DNA of 64,000 nt, taken from assembly GCA_041619555.1 (NCBI GenBank), contig JBFKDQ010000002.1, positions 92,111-156,110 of the forward strand. The letters run 5' to 3'. The stretch is from Oceanococcus sp041619555. Lineage in GTDB: Bacteria; Pseudomonadota; Gammaproteobacteria; Nevskiales; Oceanococcaceae. Of this stretch, positions 17,444-26,196 are shown one piece after another (the stretch's first letter is position 1; each line of letters begins with the position of its first letter). A model generated the notes under the pieces. It ran no database searches, was not told the DNA's origin, and saw only the letters and a program-made list of their open reading frames with translations. The position numbers and the translations under genes were made by a program.

Positions 17444-18015
17444 GCTTGCGTGCGACTGGCGTCGCCATCCTGGTCCTGCTGCTGGGCGGCTGCAGCATGC
17501 TGCCGCCACAGCCAACCGAGGCGGCGCTTGCCCAGCGCATGGAAGCGCGGCGTCTGGCCCTGACGAGCTGGCGTTTCAAGGCCCGGCTGCAAACCGCGTC
17601 ACAGCGTGGCAGCGTTCGCTGGCAGCAGGAGGGCGAGGCTTTCGATGTGCTGATCAGGGGGCCTTTCGGTTTCGGCGGTCTGCGCCTGCGAGGCACGCCG
17701 GAGCGGGTGGAAATCGACGATGGCAAACAGCGCCTGGTCAGCGATGCGCCCGAGCGCGACCTCTATCAGCGCAGCGGTTTCCGTGTGCCGCTTGGCGCCC
17801 TGTCGTACTGGGCCCGCGGTTTGCCCGCGCCTGGACTGGCGCGGCCACTGGTGCGGCGCGATGCCGCCGGTTACATCCGGCTGATCGAACAGGCCGGCTG
17901 GCGCATCGAACTGGATGACTATCAGGAAGCCCAGGGTCTTTGGTTTCCGTTCACCCTCAGGCTGGGCGTGGAAATGCAATGGCTGGACATCGAGATCAGT
18001 CAGTGGAGCCTGTGA
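17440..18015 (+). CDS. lolB: Outer-membrane lipoprotein localisation protein LolB
   Basis: 191 residues. LolB accepts lipoproteins from LolA and inserts them in the outer membrane. Lipobox LLGGC (Cys18), then LTSWRFKARL and the hydrophobic-cavity barrel (VRWQQEGEAFDVLIRGPFG near 65) match the family. The start is set at TTG 17440, overlapping the TPR-gene stop (TTGA); a second TTG at 17446 is possible. No ATG or GTG fits the signal peptide. Confidence 0.88.
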   Translation: MSLRATGVAILVLLLGGCSMLPPQPTEAALAQRMEARRLALTSWRFKARLQTASQRGSVRWQQEGEAFDVLIRGPFGFGGLRLRGTPERVEIDDGKQRLVSDAPERDLYQRSGFRVPLGALSYWARGLPAPGLARPLVRRDAAGYIRLIEQAGWRIELDDYQEAQGLWFPFTLRLGVEMQWLDIEISQWSL

Positions 18016-18899
18016 GCGCAATGGAAGATGCGGGACTGGGTTTCGGGGCCAGGCTGCCGGCGCCGGCCAAGCTGAACCTTTTTCTTCATGTTCTGGGTCG
18101 GCGGGCGGATGGCCGGCACGAGTTGCAGACCCTGTTCCAGTTGCTGGATTTCGGCGACGAGCTGGACATCCGGCCGCGTCAGGACGGTCAGATTCGGCTG
18201 TTGCGGCCGCTGCCGGGGGTGGCGCCGCGTGAGGACCTGTGCTGGCGCGCCGCGACCCTGCTCCGGCAGCGCAGCGGGACGCGCCTCGGCGCCGATATTT
18301 CCTGTATCAAGCGGATTCCGATGGGCGGCGGTTTGGGAGGCGGCAGCAGCGATGCGGCCACCTGCCTGCTGGCGCTGAACCGGCTCTGGAGGCTTGATCT
18401 GAGCACCGCCCAACTGGCGCAGTGGGGTCTGGAACTGGGGGCCGATGTGCCGGTCTTCGTCCATGGGTACAGCGCGTTTGCCGAAGGGGTGGGCGAAAGG
18501 CTTCAGCCGATCGACCTGCCCGAGGACTGGTTTTGCGTGGTCACGCCCGATTGTCACGTCGCGACAGGGGAAGTATTTGCTGCGCCGGAATTGACAAGAA
18601 ATAGCGCGCCCCTGACAATTTCCGACTTGCTCGCGAGCCGGGTGGACCTGCGCAATGATTGCTGGCCGGTTGTCGCCCATCGATTTGCCGCCGTGAAAGA
18701 AGCTTTTCAGCGACTGGCCGGGTTCGGGCAGCCGCAGATGAGCGGCACCGGGGCGAGCGTTTTTCTCCGCTGCGACTCGCGCTCTCAGGCGCTGGGGGTC
18801 GCCGCGGCGATGCCGGCAGGCTGGCGGACTTTCGTCGCGCGAGGACTGAACAAATCGCCGTTGCTTGATGCGGTGGCAAGACTGAATTTTGGGGTGTAG
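18012..18899 (+). CDS. ispE: 4-diphosphocytidyl-2-C-methyl-D-erythritol kinase
   Basis: 295 residues, GHMP kinase of the MEP isoprenoid pathway. Visible motifs: PAPAKLNLFLHVLGRRADG at the N-terminus, the ATP loop PMGGGLGGGSSDAA near 105, and the C-terminal MSGTGASVFLRC near 255. GTG 18012 overlaps the lolB stop and has GGAG five bases upstream; ATG 18021 is an alternative. Unusually, the last three codons and the TAG stop lie inside tRNA-Gln. Confidence 0.93.
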   Translation: MSAMEDAGLGFGARLPAPAKLNLFLHVLGRRADGRHELQTLFQLLDFGDELDIRPRQDGQIRLLRPLPGVAPREDLCWRAATLLRQRSGTRLGADISCIKRIPMGGGLGGGSSDAATCLLALNRLWRLDLSTAQLAQWGLELGADVPVFVHGYSAFAEGVGERLQPIDLPEDWFCVVTPDCHVATGEVFAAPELTRNSAPLTISDLLASRVDLRNDCWPVVAHRFAAVKEAFQRLAGFGQPQMSGTGASVFLRCDSRSQALGVAAAMPAGWRTFVARGLNKSPLLDAVARLNFGV

Positions 18900-18964
18900 C
18901 CAAGTGGTAAGGCAGCGGGTTTTGATCCCGTGTACCGTAGGTTCGAATCCTACCACCCCAGCCA
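18890..18964 (+). tRNA. tRNA-Gln (TTG anticodon)
   Basis: A 75-nt cloverleaf. Acceptor TGGGGTG (18890-18896) pairs with CACCCCA (18954-18960), the T loop is GGTTCGAATCC, the anticodon loop is TTTTGAT with TTG, and CCA is encoded at 18962-18964. The first 10 bases overlap the ispE 3' end. No separate promoter is seen, so it is probably processed from the ispE-prs transcript. Confidence 0.95.
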
Positions 18965-18998
18965 TTTCCCTATTGCAATAGCCAAGTGCTGAACCGGA

Positions 18999-19961
18999 AT
19001 GCCTGATCTCACCGAAACTTCCCTGATGTTGTTCGCGGGCAATGCCTGCCCGGGCCTGGCCCAGTCGATCGCCAGTCATCTGCGTCTCTCCCTGGGCAAG
19101 GCGACCGTCGGTCGCTTCAGCGATGGCGAGGTGATGATCGAGATCGAGGAAAATGTTCGAGGTCGTGATGTCTTCGTGATCCAGTCGACCTGTTCGCCCA
19201 CCAACGACATGCTGATGGAACTGCTGGCCATGCTCGATGCCTTGCGGCGTGCCTCGGCGGCCCGAATCACCGCGGTGATTCCCTATTTCGGTTATGCCCG
19301 GCAGGACCGGCGGACCCGGTCTTCGCGCGTGCCGATCACCGCCAAACTGGTTGCCGACATGGTCTGCGCCGCCGGCGCCAACCGCGTGCTCACGGTGGAT
19401 CTGCATGCCGAGCAGATTCAGGGTTTCTTCTCGGTGCCGGTGGACAATGTCTACGCATCGCCCGTGCTGTTGCATGATCTGTGGCGGCAGAAGCATGAGA
19501 ATCTCATCGTCGTCTCGCCCGATGTCGGTGGTGTGGTGCGGGCGCGGGCGCTGGCCAAGCGACTGGATGATGCGGATCTGGCGATTATCGACAAACGTCG
19601 TCCGAAAGCGAATGTCGCCCAGGTGATGAATATCATCGGTGATGTTGAGGGCAAGAGCTGCGTGATGATCGACGATCTGGTCGATACCGCCGGCACGCTG
19701 TGCCAGGCCGCGGCCGCGCTCAAGGCGCATGGCGCCATGAAGGTCATGGCCTATGTCACGCATGCGGTGCTGTCCGGTCCGGCGATCCGCAATATCGAGG
19801 GCTCGGTCCTGGATGAACTGGTGGTGACCGACACGATTCCGCTGAACGAAGCGGCCAGCCGTTGCGACAAGATCCGCTCGCTGAAGACCGCGGCCCTGCT
19901 GGGCGAAACCATCCGGCGGGTCAACAACGAAGAATCGGTCAGTTCCCTGTACATCGACTGA
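18999..19961 (+). CDS. prs: Ribose-phosphate pyrophosphokinase
   Basis: 320 residues. It makes PRPP from ribose-5-phosphate and ATP. The flexible ATP loop YFGYARQDRRTR (about 95-105), SRVPITAKLVADM, and the PRPP-binding loop MIDDLVDTAGTL near 222 are visible. It lies 34 bases after tRNA-Gln in the common ispE-tRNA-prs-rplY-pth-ychF order. Confidence 0.96.
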   Translation: MPDLTETSLMLFAGNACPGLAQSIASHLRLSLGKATVGRFSDGEVMIEIEENVRGRDVFVIQSTCSPTNDMLMELLAMLDALRRASAARITAVIPYFGYARQDRRTRSSRVPITAKLVADMVCAAGANRVLTVDLHAEQIQGFFSVPVDNVYASPVLLHDLWRQKHENLIVVSPDVGGVVRARALAKRLDDADLAIIDKRRPKANVAQVMNIIGDVEGKSCVMIDDLVDTAGTLCQAAAALKAHGAMKVMAYVTHAVLSGPAIRNIEGSVLDELVVTDTIPLNEAASRCDKIRSLKTAALLGETIRRVNNEESVSSLYID

Positions 19962-20039
19962 AGCGCCTGTCGGGGCCTTGCGTATCCGCTCCTGCATTCT
20001 TAAAATGGTCGATTGCCGTCGCGCTGACGGTGTCTTTAT

Positions 20040-20073
20040 CCCGCCATTCTTGGTCGCGAGACTGGCGGGTTTG
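20040..20073 (+). terminator. Hairpin with short T run between prs and rplY
   Basis: CCCGCCA (20040-20046) pairs with TGGCGGG (20063-20069), followed by TTTG. It could be a terminator for prs or a partial attenuator before rplY. The 16-base loop is long for a strong terminator. Confidence 0.45.
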
Positions 20074-20095
20074 TTGTCTCTACGGAGCTGAAAAA

Positions 20096-20716
20096 ATGGA
20101 AGATTTTGTAGTCAACGCGGAACCCCGCACCGCGCAAGGGAAAGGTGCGAGCCGCCGCCTGCGTCGTGATGGCATGGTGCCCGCGATTCTTTACGGTGGT
20201 GATCAGAGCCCGGCCAATCTGCAGATCGGCGAGCATGAGCTGTTCCATCACCTGGAAAACGAAGCCTTTTTCTCCCATGTGCTGGTGATCAAGACAGCGC
20301 AGGGCGAAGAGCGGGCGGTGCTGAAAGATGTTCAGCGTCATCCCGCCAAGGCCAAGATCCTGCATGTGGATTTCCAGCGCGTCGTTGCCGGTCAGGAACT
20401 GCGCATGCATGTGCCGCTGCACTTCATCAACGAAGGCGCTTCACCGGCCGGCAAGAAAGGCGGGATCGTCGAGCATCTGGCCAATGAGGTGGAGATCATC
20501 GTCCTGCCGAAAAACCTGCCCGAGTTCATCGAGGTGGATTGCGCGGAGTTGGAGATCGGCGCGACCATCCACCTGTCGGATATCGTTCTGCCCGAGGGCG
20601 TGAAATTGGCGGCGCTTGCCCATGGTGATGACGCTGGTGTCGCGGTCGCGCATCTGCCTCGTGCCGCGGTGGAAGCTGATTCCGAAGAGGCTGAAGAAGG
20701 CTCTGACGAGGACTGA
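20096..20716 (+). CDS. rplY: 50S ribosomal protein L25 (long, CTC-type)
   Basis: 206 residues: an N-terminal 5S rRNA-binding L25 domain (about 1-95; GKGASRRLRRDGMVPAILYG) plus a C-terminal TL5/CTC beta domain (about 100-190). An acidic tail (EEAEEGSDED) ends the protein. The long form is usual outside enterics. ATG 20096 follows ACGGAGCTG and matches the family N-terminus; an upstream extension would lie in non-conserved sequence. Confidence 0.94.
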   Translation: MEDFVVNAEPRTAQGKGASRRLRRDGMVPAILYGGDQSPANLQIGEHELFHHLENEAFFSHVLVIKTAQGEERAVLKDVQRHPAKAKILHVDFQRVVAGQELRMHVPLHFINEGASPAGKKGGIVEHLANEVEIIVLPKNLPEFIEVDCAELEIGATIHLSDIVLPEGVKLAALAHGDDAGVAVAHLPRAAVEADSEEAEEGSDED

Positions 20717-20721
20717 TTGGC

Positions 20722-21309
20722 GTGGCTGAGGAGATGCTCAAGGCCATCGTCGGTCTGGGCAACCCAGGCGAGAAGTACTCCAAAACCCGGCACAACGCCG
20801 GGTTTTGGCTTATTGAGCGACTGTGTGAGCGCAGCCGTGCTGAAATGCGTTCGGTCAGTCGTCTGCAGGGCAGCTACGCCCAGATCGAGATCGCGGGTGA
20901 GCGCTTGCACTTGCTGATGCCGACGACCTTCATGAATCTGAGCGGGCGCTCGGTGCGCGCGCTGCTGGATTTCTACAAGTTGAGCCCCGAGCAGATTCTC
21001 ATCGTCCATGACGAACTTGATCTGCCGGCCGGTGTCCTGCGTCTCAAGCGCGGTGGCGGAGCCGGTGGTCACAACGGTCTGAAAGACATCATTCGCTGCA
21101 TCGGCCCGAATTTTGCCCGCCTGCGTCTGGGGGTTGGGCACCCGGGCGATCGCGAGCAGGTGCTGTCCCACGTGCTGTCGGCGCCGGGGCGGGCGGAGAT
21201 GGGCAGGATGGAGATGGCTGTCGACGAAGGCTGTTGCGCCATCGAGAACTGCCTGGCTCGCGGCTGGGATGTCGCGGTCAATCAATTGCATTGCAAGAAG
21301 GGAAATTAA
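20722..21309 (+). CDS. pth: Peptidyl-tRNA hydrolase
   Basis: 195 residues. It recycles peptidyl-tRNA released from stalled ribosomes. VGLGNPGEKYSKTRHNAGFW carries the catalytic His near residue 25, PTTFMNLSG is near 70, and HDELDLPAG holds the active-site Asp near 98. GTG 20722, five bases after rplY, is used; ATG 20734 is possible and would start at MLKAIVGLG. Confidence 0.95.
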   Translation: MAEEMLKAIVGLGNPGEKYSKTRHNAGFWLIERLCERSRAEMRSVSRLQGSYAQIEIAGERLHLLMPTTFMNLSGRSVRALLDFYKLSPEQILIVHDELDLPAGVLRLKRGGGAGGHNGLKDIIRCIGPNFARLRLGVGHPGDREQVLSHVLSAPGRAEMGRMEMAVDEGCCAIENCLARGWDVAVNQLHCKKGN

Positions 21310-21310
21310 C

Positions 21311-22402
21311 TTGGCTATACGTTGTGGAATTGTCGGTCTGCCCAATGTGGGGAAATCCACCTTGTTCAACGCGCTGACCAAGGCCGCCATTGCGGCGGAG
21401 AATTATCCTTTCTGCACCATCGATCCGAATGTGGGCATCGTCCCGGTGCCCGATCCGCGCCTGCAGGCGCTGGCCGCGATCGTCAAGCCGCAGAAGATCC
21501 TGCCGACGACGGTGGAGTTCGTGGACATCGCCGGCCTGGTCGCGGGGGCATCCAAGGGCGAAGGTCTGGGCAATCAGTTTCTCGGGCATATTCGCGAAGT
21601 CCATGCAATCTGTCATGTGGTGCGCTGCTTTGAAGATGACGACGTGATCCACGTTGCGGGCAGCATAGGCGCCCTGCGTGACATCGAGGTGATCGATACC
21701 GAACTGGTGCTGTCGGATCTGGACGTGGTGGTGCGCAACCGGGACCGGGCCCAGAAACTGGCAAGAAGTGGGGACAAGAAGGCGCTGGCCCGCCTGCAGT
21801 TGCTGGAGCGACTGCTGGCCCATCTGGATCAGGGCGCGCCGGCGCGCAGTTTCCAGCTTGATGCCGAAGAGCGCCTGAGTCTGCGGGACCTGAACCTGCT
21901 GACTTTCAAGCCAGTCCTGTATGTGGCCAATGTCCCGGAAGACGGGTTCGAGAACAATCCGGCCCTGGACGAGGTGCGGGCAATGGCCAGCCGGCAGGGC
22001 GCCGAGGTGGTGCCGGTGTGTGCCGCCATCGAAGCCGAACTGGCGCAGCTGGAAGAGGCTGAGCAACAGGAGTTCCTGACCGATCTGGGGCTGGAAGAGC
22101 CCGGTCTGAATCGCTTGATCCGGGCGGCGTATCGCTTGTTGGGTCTGCAGACCTATTTCACCGCCGGCGTGCAGGAAGTGCGCGCCTGGACCGTGTCGCA
22201 AGGTGCCAGCGCGCCACAGGCCGCAGGGGTCATCCATACCGACTTTGAAAAAGGCTTTATTCGCGCCGAAGTCATCGCCTATGACGATTTCATTGCCTGC
22301 AAAGGCGAGGCCGGTGCCAAGGATGCGGGCAAGTGGCGGCTTGAAGGCAAGGAATATCGCGTCGTCGAAGGTGACGTGATGCACTTCCGTTTCAATGTCT
22401 GA
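21311..22402 (+). CDS. ychF: Redox-regulated ATPase YchF (OLA1 family)
   Basis: 363 residues, exactly the family length from TTG 21311, which follows the pth stop by one base. The G1 motif GLPNVGKSTLFNAL, the Obg-family G3 region VDIAGLVAGASKGEGLGNQF near 70-85, a coiled insert (about 130-200) and a TGS domain (about 280-362) are visible. YchF binds ribosomes and prefers ATP over GTP. No better start codon is available in frame. Confidence 0.94.
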   Translation: MAIRCGIVGLPNVGKSTLFNALTKAAIAAENYPFCTIDPNVGIVPVPDPRLQALAAIVKPQKILPTTVEFVDIAGLVAGASKGEGLGNQFLGHIREVHAICHVVRCFEDDDVIHVAGSIGALRDIEVIDTELVLSDLDVVVRNRDRAQKLARSGDKKALARLQLLERLLAHLDQGAPARSFQLDAEERLSLRDLNLLTFKPVLYVANVPEDGFENNPALDEVRAMASRQGAEVVPVCAAIEAELAQLEEAEQQEFLTDLGLEEPGLNRLIRAAYRLLGLQTYFTAGVQEVRAWTVSQGASAPQAAGVIHTDFEKGFIRAEVIAYDDFIACKGEAGAKDAGKWRLEGKEYRVVEGDVMHFRFNV

Positions 22403-22403
22403 C

Positions 22404-22432
22404 TCGACGGCACGGAGAAATTTGCGTAGAAT
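22404..22432 (+). promoter_or_regulatory. Promoter of tRNA-Met
   Basis: A -35 TCGACG (22404-22409, 4/6) and -10 TAGAAT (22427-22432) are separated by 17 bases and followed by a GC-rich discriminator (GCGCGCCC), as in stringently controlled stable-RNA promoters. The -35 box starts two bases after the ychF stop. Confidence 0.65.
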
Positions 22433-22468
22433 GCGCGCCCCCGTGCCTTGCCACGGCTGATTCAATCT

Positions 22469-22545
22469 GGCTACGTAGCTCAGCTGGTTAGAGCGTGCGA
22501 CTCATAATCGCAAGGTCGGCAGTTCAAGTCTGCCCGTAGCTACCA
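22469..22545 (+). tRNA. tRNA-Met (CAT anticodon, elongator type)
   Basis: A 77-nt cloverleaf. Acceptor GGCTACG pairs with CGTAGCT (one G-T wobble), the anticodon stem TGCGA/TCGCA frames loop CTCATAA, and CCA is encoded (22543-22545). Pairing at position 1 and strong similarity to E. coli elongator tRNA-Met (GGCTACGTAGCTCAG) argue against initiator tRNA. tRNA-Ile2 (modified CAT) is not excluded by sequence alone. Confidence 0.93.
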
Positions 22546-22556
22546 AACAAAAAATG

Positions 22557-22580
22557 AGCCCGCCTGCTGCGGGCTTTTTT
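22557..22580 (+). terminator. Rho-independent terminator after tRNA-Met
   Basis: Perfect 7-bp stem AGCCCGC/GCGGGCT with loop CTGCT, followed by TTTTT. It closes the tRNA-Met transcript just before the subtilase gene. Confidence 0.9.
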
Positions 22581-22669
22581 GTGCCTGCCCTGGCGCTCAG
22601 ATGGGGCGCGATGGAACCCATCGGACCGCCCGACCGTCATATAGGGCACTCTCCCAATGTGTTGTCTCC

Positions 22670-25270
22670 ATGATTCGATCAGGCACTTTATTGTCTCTGG
22701 CGCTCGCGTGCTGCGCCAGTTTTTCCGCCCACTCGGCGCTCGCGCCGGAGCCCTCGAGTGGCACCGTCAGAAATCAGGGTGATACCCTGGAGTTCGTCGG
22801 CGGCCCGACGGCCGGTGCCAACGTCTCGCCCACCACGGGTTCGCCGGTCTGCGTGACCGGGGCGCTGGAGTGTGAGGTCTTTGCACTTGAAGTCGCACCT
22901 CCGGATGGCTCGCGGTCGCGGGTTCGGATCAGCATTGGCTGGAGCGATGCCACCAATGATCTGGACATCTACCTGGTGGATGCCGATGGCGCCATCGTTG
23001 GTCAGGCCGCCAGTGCCGCGAATCCAGAAATCATGGATGTCGGCGATCTGGCCCCGGGTGATTACGACATTCAGATCATTCCGTTTGCCGCAGCGGAGCC
23101 GGAATATACTGGTCTGGTCGAGCATTTGGGCGAATCGCAGGCGGTGACTTTCCCGCCGGTCAGCACGGCCGGTCCGGAACGCGTGATCGTTGGAGTAATC
23201 GACAGCGCGATCAATCCGTATCACGAGTTCTATTATCACGGTGGCCCCAATTACCCCGATGTGGCGCCCTCCGCGGTCACGCCTGAAGTGCTGGCGGAAC
23301 TGGGGGTGCGGGAAGAAAATCACATCACCCTGACCCGTAGCGGTGACATTGCCGCCGATATCGAAGCGGACCGTGAATTCTGGGATCGGGTGCAGCCGGG
23401 TGAGTTGTACTGGTTTGTTGGCACCAATGTGATCGCCGCTTCTTATGCCGGTCCGGGCCTGCCGCTGCTGGTGCCGACGACGGACAAGAGTCCCCATGGC
23501 GTGGGAACCAGTTCTGCGGTGCTCAAGGCCAACCCGGAGGCCGTCATCCTGTTTGTCGAAACCGAAGGCGATCTGGCCAATGACGCCTCGCATGATCTGG
23601 TGTTTCTCAATCCGGCCGTGGATATCATCAGCACCAGTTACGGAGTCAGCGTGTCCGGCGTCTTTCTGCCGGAGGCCGCGCCGTTTCGCAACAGTCGCGA
23701 GGCGGTGCTGAACCTGGGCAAGCTGCATTTCAGCAGCGGCGGCAATTCCCCGGGCTTCACGCCAGGGCGCGCCGGCGCGGGGCCGTGGTGGTCAATTGGC
23801 GTGTCCGGTCATGAGGAAGGCTCCAGTGAGGGGCGCACTTCGGTTTCCGGCAATCTGCCGGATTTCGTTTCCGATTTCACCCAGGAGCTGGCCCGTTGCA
23901 TGGATTGCGAGCGTGGTCTGGCCGATTACGCCGGCACCAGCTTCTCCACGCCGCGAGCGGCCGGGGTGGCGTCTCGGGTGCTGCTCGAAGCACGCCGCCG
24001 TGTCGGGCATGCGGGCGGTATCCGTACCGGTGGCGAGCAGGCCCTGATGGTCGAGGCTGCGCCGAGCCCGATCACCAACTGGTTCCTGCGCCGGGCCCTG
24101 GAGCAGGCGGCCTATGTGCCGGATCCGCTGGCCTACGATCCGGTGGAAGCGGTGTTTGATCTGGGCGCGCAGCCCTACAATCCCGCTGCGCCCTGGTTGC
24201 AGAGTGCCTGGGGCGATCTGACCGCCGATCCATCCCGCGGCGTCGTGGAGGCGGCCCTGACCCACCTTGGTCTGGCCTACCGCCCGCGCAGCAAGGTGCA
24301 GGGATTCTGCGAGTTCCAGACCAGTTTGATCGAGGAGCGCAAGGCCTACTGGGATAACCTGAGCGGCACGGCGCCAGCCAGCGATCCATTCATTTACTGC
24401 GATTCGGCGCTGCCCTGGCATCCGGCCAGCAATGATCCGGGTGGCGATTTCGATGCCGAGGGCGATGCGGACGCCGACGGCATTCCAAACGCCAGCGACA
24501 ATTGTCCGGAAAACGCTAACCAGGATCAGGCGGATGCCGACGGTGACGGCTATGGGGATGCCTGTGATGCGCCGCCGCCGGACGCGGATGGCGATGGCGT
24601 GATCGACAGCGAGGACAATTGCCCGGTCGACGGCAATGAAGACCAGCAGGATACCGGTGGCGACGGAACCGGTGATGCTTGTGAAACGCCGCCGCAGGCA
24701 CATGCCCAGCCCGGTCCGGGCCGCACCCTGGTCGCCAGCTTCGATGGCTCGGCCGGGCCGCTGACCACGCCGGTGGTGTGCCTGAATCCCTGTGGCAGCG
24801 GCAATGACGGATTTGCGACCTTCGAGTTCCGCTATGCGCTGCCGCAGGACTACCGTTATGAGCGCATCGAGTTCGTTTTGAGCTCCCAGGCTGGCACGCA
24901 ATATTCCATGGAGATTTTCGGGCCGGATACCGCAAGCCTGGCCTTCCAGGGCAATGATGTGCGTGATGGCCGATTCGGCAGCGAGGCGGTGAACGATGGT
25001 GAGTTGGCGGTTGAACTGGAGCAGCCCGATCCGGGCTTGTACCTGGCGCAGATTCAGGAACAGTTGTCGGGCGGTAGTTTGCCCTTCAATCTGGAGGTTT
25101 ATGTGACCTGTCCGGCTACCGGTTGCGAGCCAATGAACTCAAGTTCTCGTGGTTCGGTGGTCGGCACCGGCCTGCAGGGTGATGCCCGCGGGGGCGCCAT
25201 GTCCCTGCTGGGTGTTCTCGGCCTGCTGAGCCTGCTGGCGCGGCGCCGCACGGGGTGGTCGCGAGGCTGA
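22670..25270 (+). CDS. Secreted subtilisin-like (S8) serine protease with TSP3 repeats and GlyGly-CTERM tail
   Basis: 866 residues. A Sec signal peptide (about 1-25) is followed by a PPC-like beta domain (about 45-160; WSDATNDLDIYLVDADG). The S8 triad is D178 (GVIDSAINP), H276 (SPHGVGTSS) and S424 (GTSFSTP), with oxyanion N359. Two thrombospondin type 3 calcium repeats lie near 600-670 (DADGIPNASDNCPEN), then a second PPC-like domain. The tail GGAMSLLGVLGLLSLLARRR is a GlyGly-CTERM signal, cleaved by rhombosortase in known systems. ATG 22670 puts the signal peptide first. Confidence 0.88.
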   Translation: MIRSGTLLSLALACCASFSAHSALAPEPSSGTVRNQGDTLEFVGGPTAGANVSPTTGSPVCVTGALECEVFALEVAPPDGSRSRVRISIGWSDATNDLDIYLVDADGAIVGQAASAANPEIMDVGDLAPGDYDIQIIPFAAAEPEYTGLVEHLGESQAVTFPPVSTAGPERVIVGVIDSAINPYHEFYYHGGPNYPDVAPSAVTPEVLAELGVREENHITLTRSGDIAADIEADREFWDRVQPGELYWFVGTNVIAASYAGPGLPLLVPTTDKSPHGVGTSSAVLKANPEAVILFVETEGDLANDASHDLVFLNPAVDIISTSYGVSVSGVFLPEAAPFRNSREAVLNLGKLHFSSGGNSPGFTPGRAGAGPWWSIGVSGHEEGSSEGRTSVSGNLPDFVSDFTQELARCMDCERGLADYAGTSFSTPRAAGVASRVLLEARRRVGHAGGIRTGGEQALMVEAAPSPITNWFLRRALEQAAYVPDPLAYDPVEAVFDLGAQPYNPAAPWLQSAWGDLTADPSRGVVEAALTHLGLAYRPRSKVQGFCEFQTSLIEERKAYWDNLSGTAPASDPFIYCDSALPWHPASNDPGGDFDAEGDADADGIPNASDNCPENANQDQADADGDGYGDACDAPPPDADGDGVIDSEDNCPVDGNEDQQDTGGDGTGDACETPPQAHAQPGPGRTLVASFDGSAGPLTTPVVCLNPCGSGNDGFATFEFRYALPQDYRYERIEFVLSSQAGTQYSMEIFGPDTASLAFQGNDVRDGRFGSEAVNDGELAVELEQPDPGLYLAQIQEQLSGGSLPFNLEVYVTCPATGCEPMNSSSRGSVVGTGLQGDARGGAMSLLGVLGLLSLLARRRTGWSRG

Positions 25271-25295
25271 TCCGCTCGTCGGGATTCAGGTTGCA

Positions 25296-25326
25296 GACCG
25301 TGCCCGCTGCTCAAGGCGGGTACGGT
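25296..25326. terminator. Long hairpin between convergent genes
   Basis: GACCGTGCCCGC pairs with GCGGGTACGGTC (12 positions, one G-T) around an 8-base loop, 25 bases after the protease stop. It has no T tract but its place between convergent genes suits a bidirectional terminator. Confidence 0.45.
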
Positions 25327-25426
25327 CATTCACCTTGGTGCGTTCTTGCAGTGGCCTGGCCGGTCAGCGCAGGCCGCGCTTTGGCGCGACCAAGCTGATG
25401 GACAAGCCGAGATTTGCAGCCGCCGG

Positions 25427-26164
25427 CTAGAAACGCATCCTGATCTTGGCCTGTGCCACCAGGATGTCGGCCGTCGCCCTGCCTGCGCGGTTGTACCAGT
25501 GGCCATATTCCAGGCTGGCTTCGATTTTGGAACGGCTCAGGTTCAACAGGCCATCAAGATCCAGCAGAAGTTGTGGCTTGAGATTCACCTTGCGCTGACC
25601 ATCGATGGTGCGCACGAAGTCGGTGCTGACGCCCAGCGACCAGTTGCGATGGCGATTGGTGACCGGTGAGTTTTTGTCGACCGGGTTCAGTTCGACGCGA
25701 ACGCCCTCCCGGCGCGGATTCTGGCGTTGATAGAGGTTGAAATGAACAGCGCCGCCCTCGGGCAGGAAGTAGTCGAAACCCAGCCCGTTTTTCACCGATT
25801 TGATCGGGTGCGGGCTGAATTCCAGGTCGTCCAGTTGAATTTGCTCCACCGCATTGAGAAAGCTGGCGCGCAGTTGTTCGGAGGCGCGCAGGGGGTTACG
25901 CATGAAGTGGTTGAGCTCTGCGCTTGAGGCGCCCCAGGCTTCGATGCCGAGGAAGACCAGTCGGGGCGAGCGATTCTGCACCGCGCGTTCAATATTCTTG
26001 TCGGCCTGGCTATACAGGGAGTCGGTTATCGTGGTGGCCGGATTGCTGGCCATGACCTGACCGGCGGCGCAGCAAAGCGTCAGGCCGTATGCGCAGTCGA
26101 TCAGATGCCTCAGGCGCAGATTGCGGCGCCGTTCGATCTGGCATGCACTGACGTCTTGTCGCAT
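25427..26164 (-). CDS. Putative outer-membrane beta-barrel protein, unknown function
   Basis: 245 residues. A signal peptide-like segment spans about 20-38 (YGLTLCCAAGQVMA). After a helical linker (about 40-110), the sequence alternates in the pattern of beta strands and ends ILVAQAKIRMRF, with the terminal Phe typical of BAM substrates. I do not recognise a family. A start nearer MASNPATT would lose the signal peptide, so 26164 is kept. Convergent with the protease. Confidence 0.6.
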   Translation of the reverse strand: MRQDVSACQIERRRNLRLRHLIDCAYGLTLCCAAGQVMASNPATTITDSLYSQADKNIERAVQNRSPRLVFLGIEAWGASSAELNHFMRNPLRASEQLRASFLNAVEQIQLDDLEFSPHPIKSVKNGLGFDYFLPEGGAVHFNLYQRQNPRREGVRVELNPVDKNSPVTNRHRNWSLGVSTDFVRTIDGQRKVNLKPQLLLDLDGLLNLSRSKIEASLEYGHWYNRAGRATADILVAQAKIRMRF

Positions 26165-26196
26165 CGGTCATCCTCTTTGATGGGCCCGTCCGACAG

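Noticed and set aside
18000..19997. A 665-codon open frame on the minus strand across ispE, tRNA-Gln and prs
   Set aside because: It spans three verified genes antisense, including a tRNA, and shows no protein family features.
20040..20073. An L25 autoregulatory leader
   Set aside because: Only a plain hairpin is visible; no mimic of the 5S rRNA binding site was found, so it is listed only as a possible terminator.
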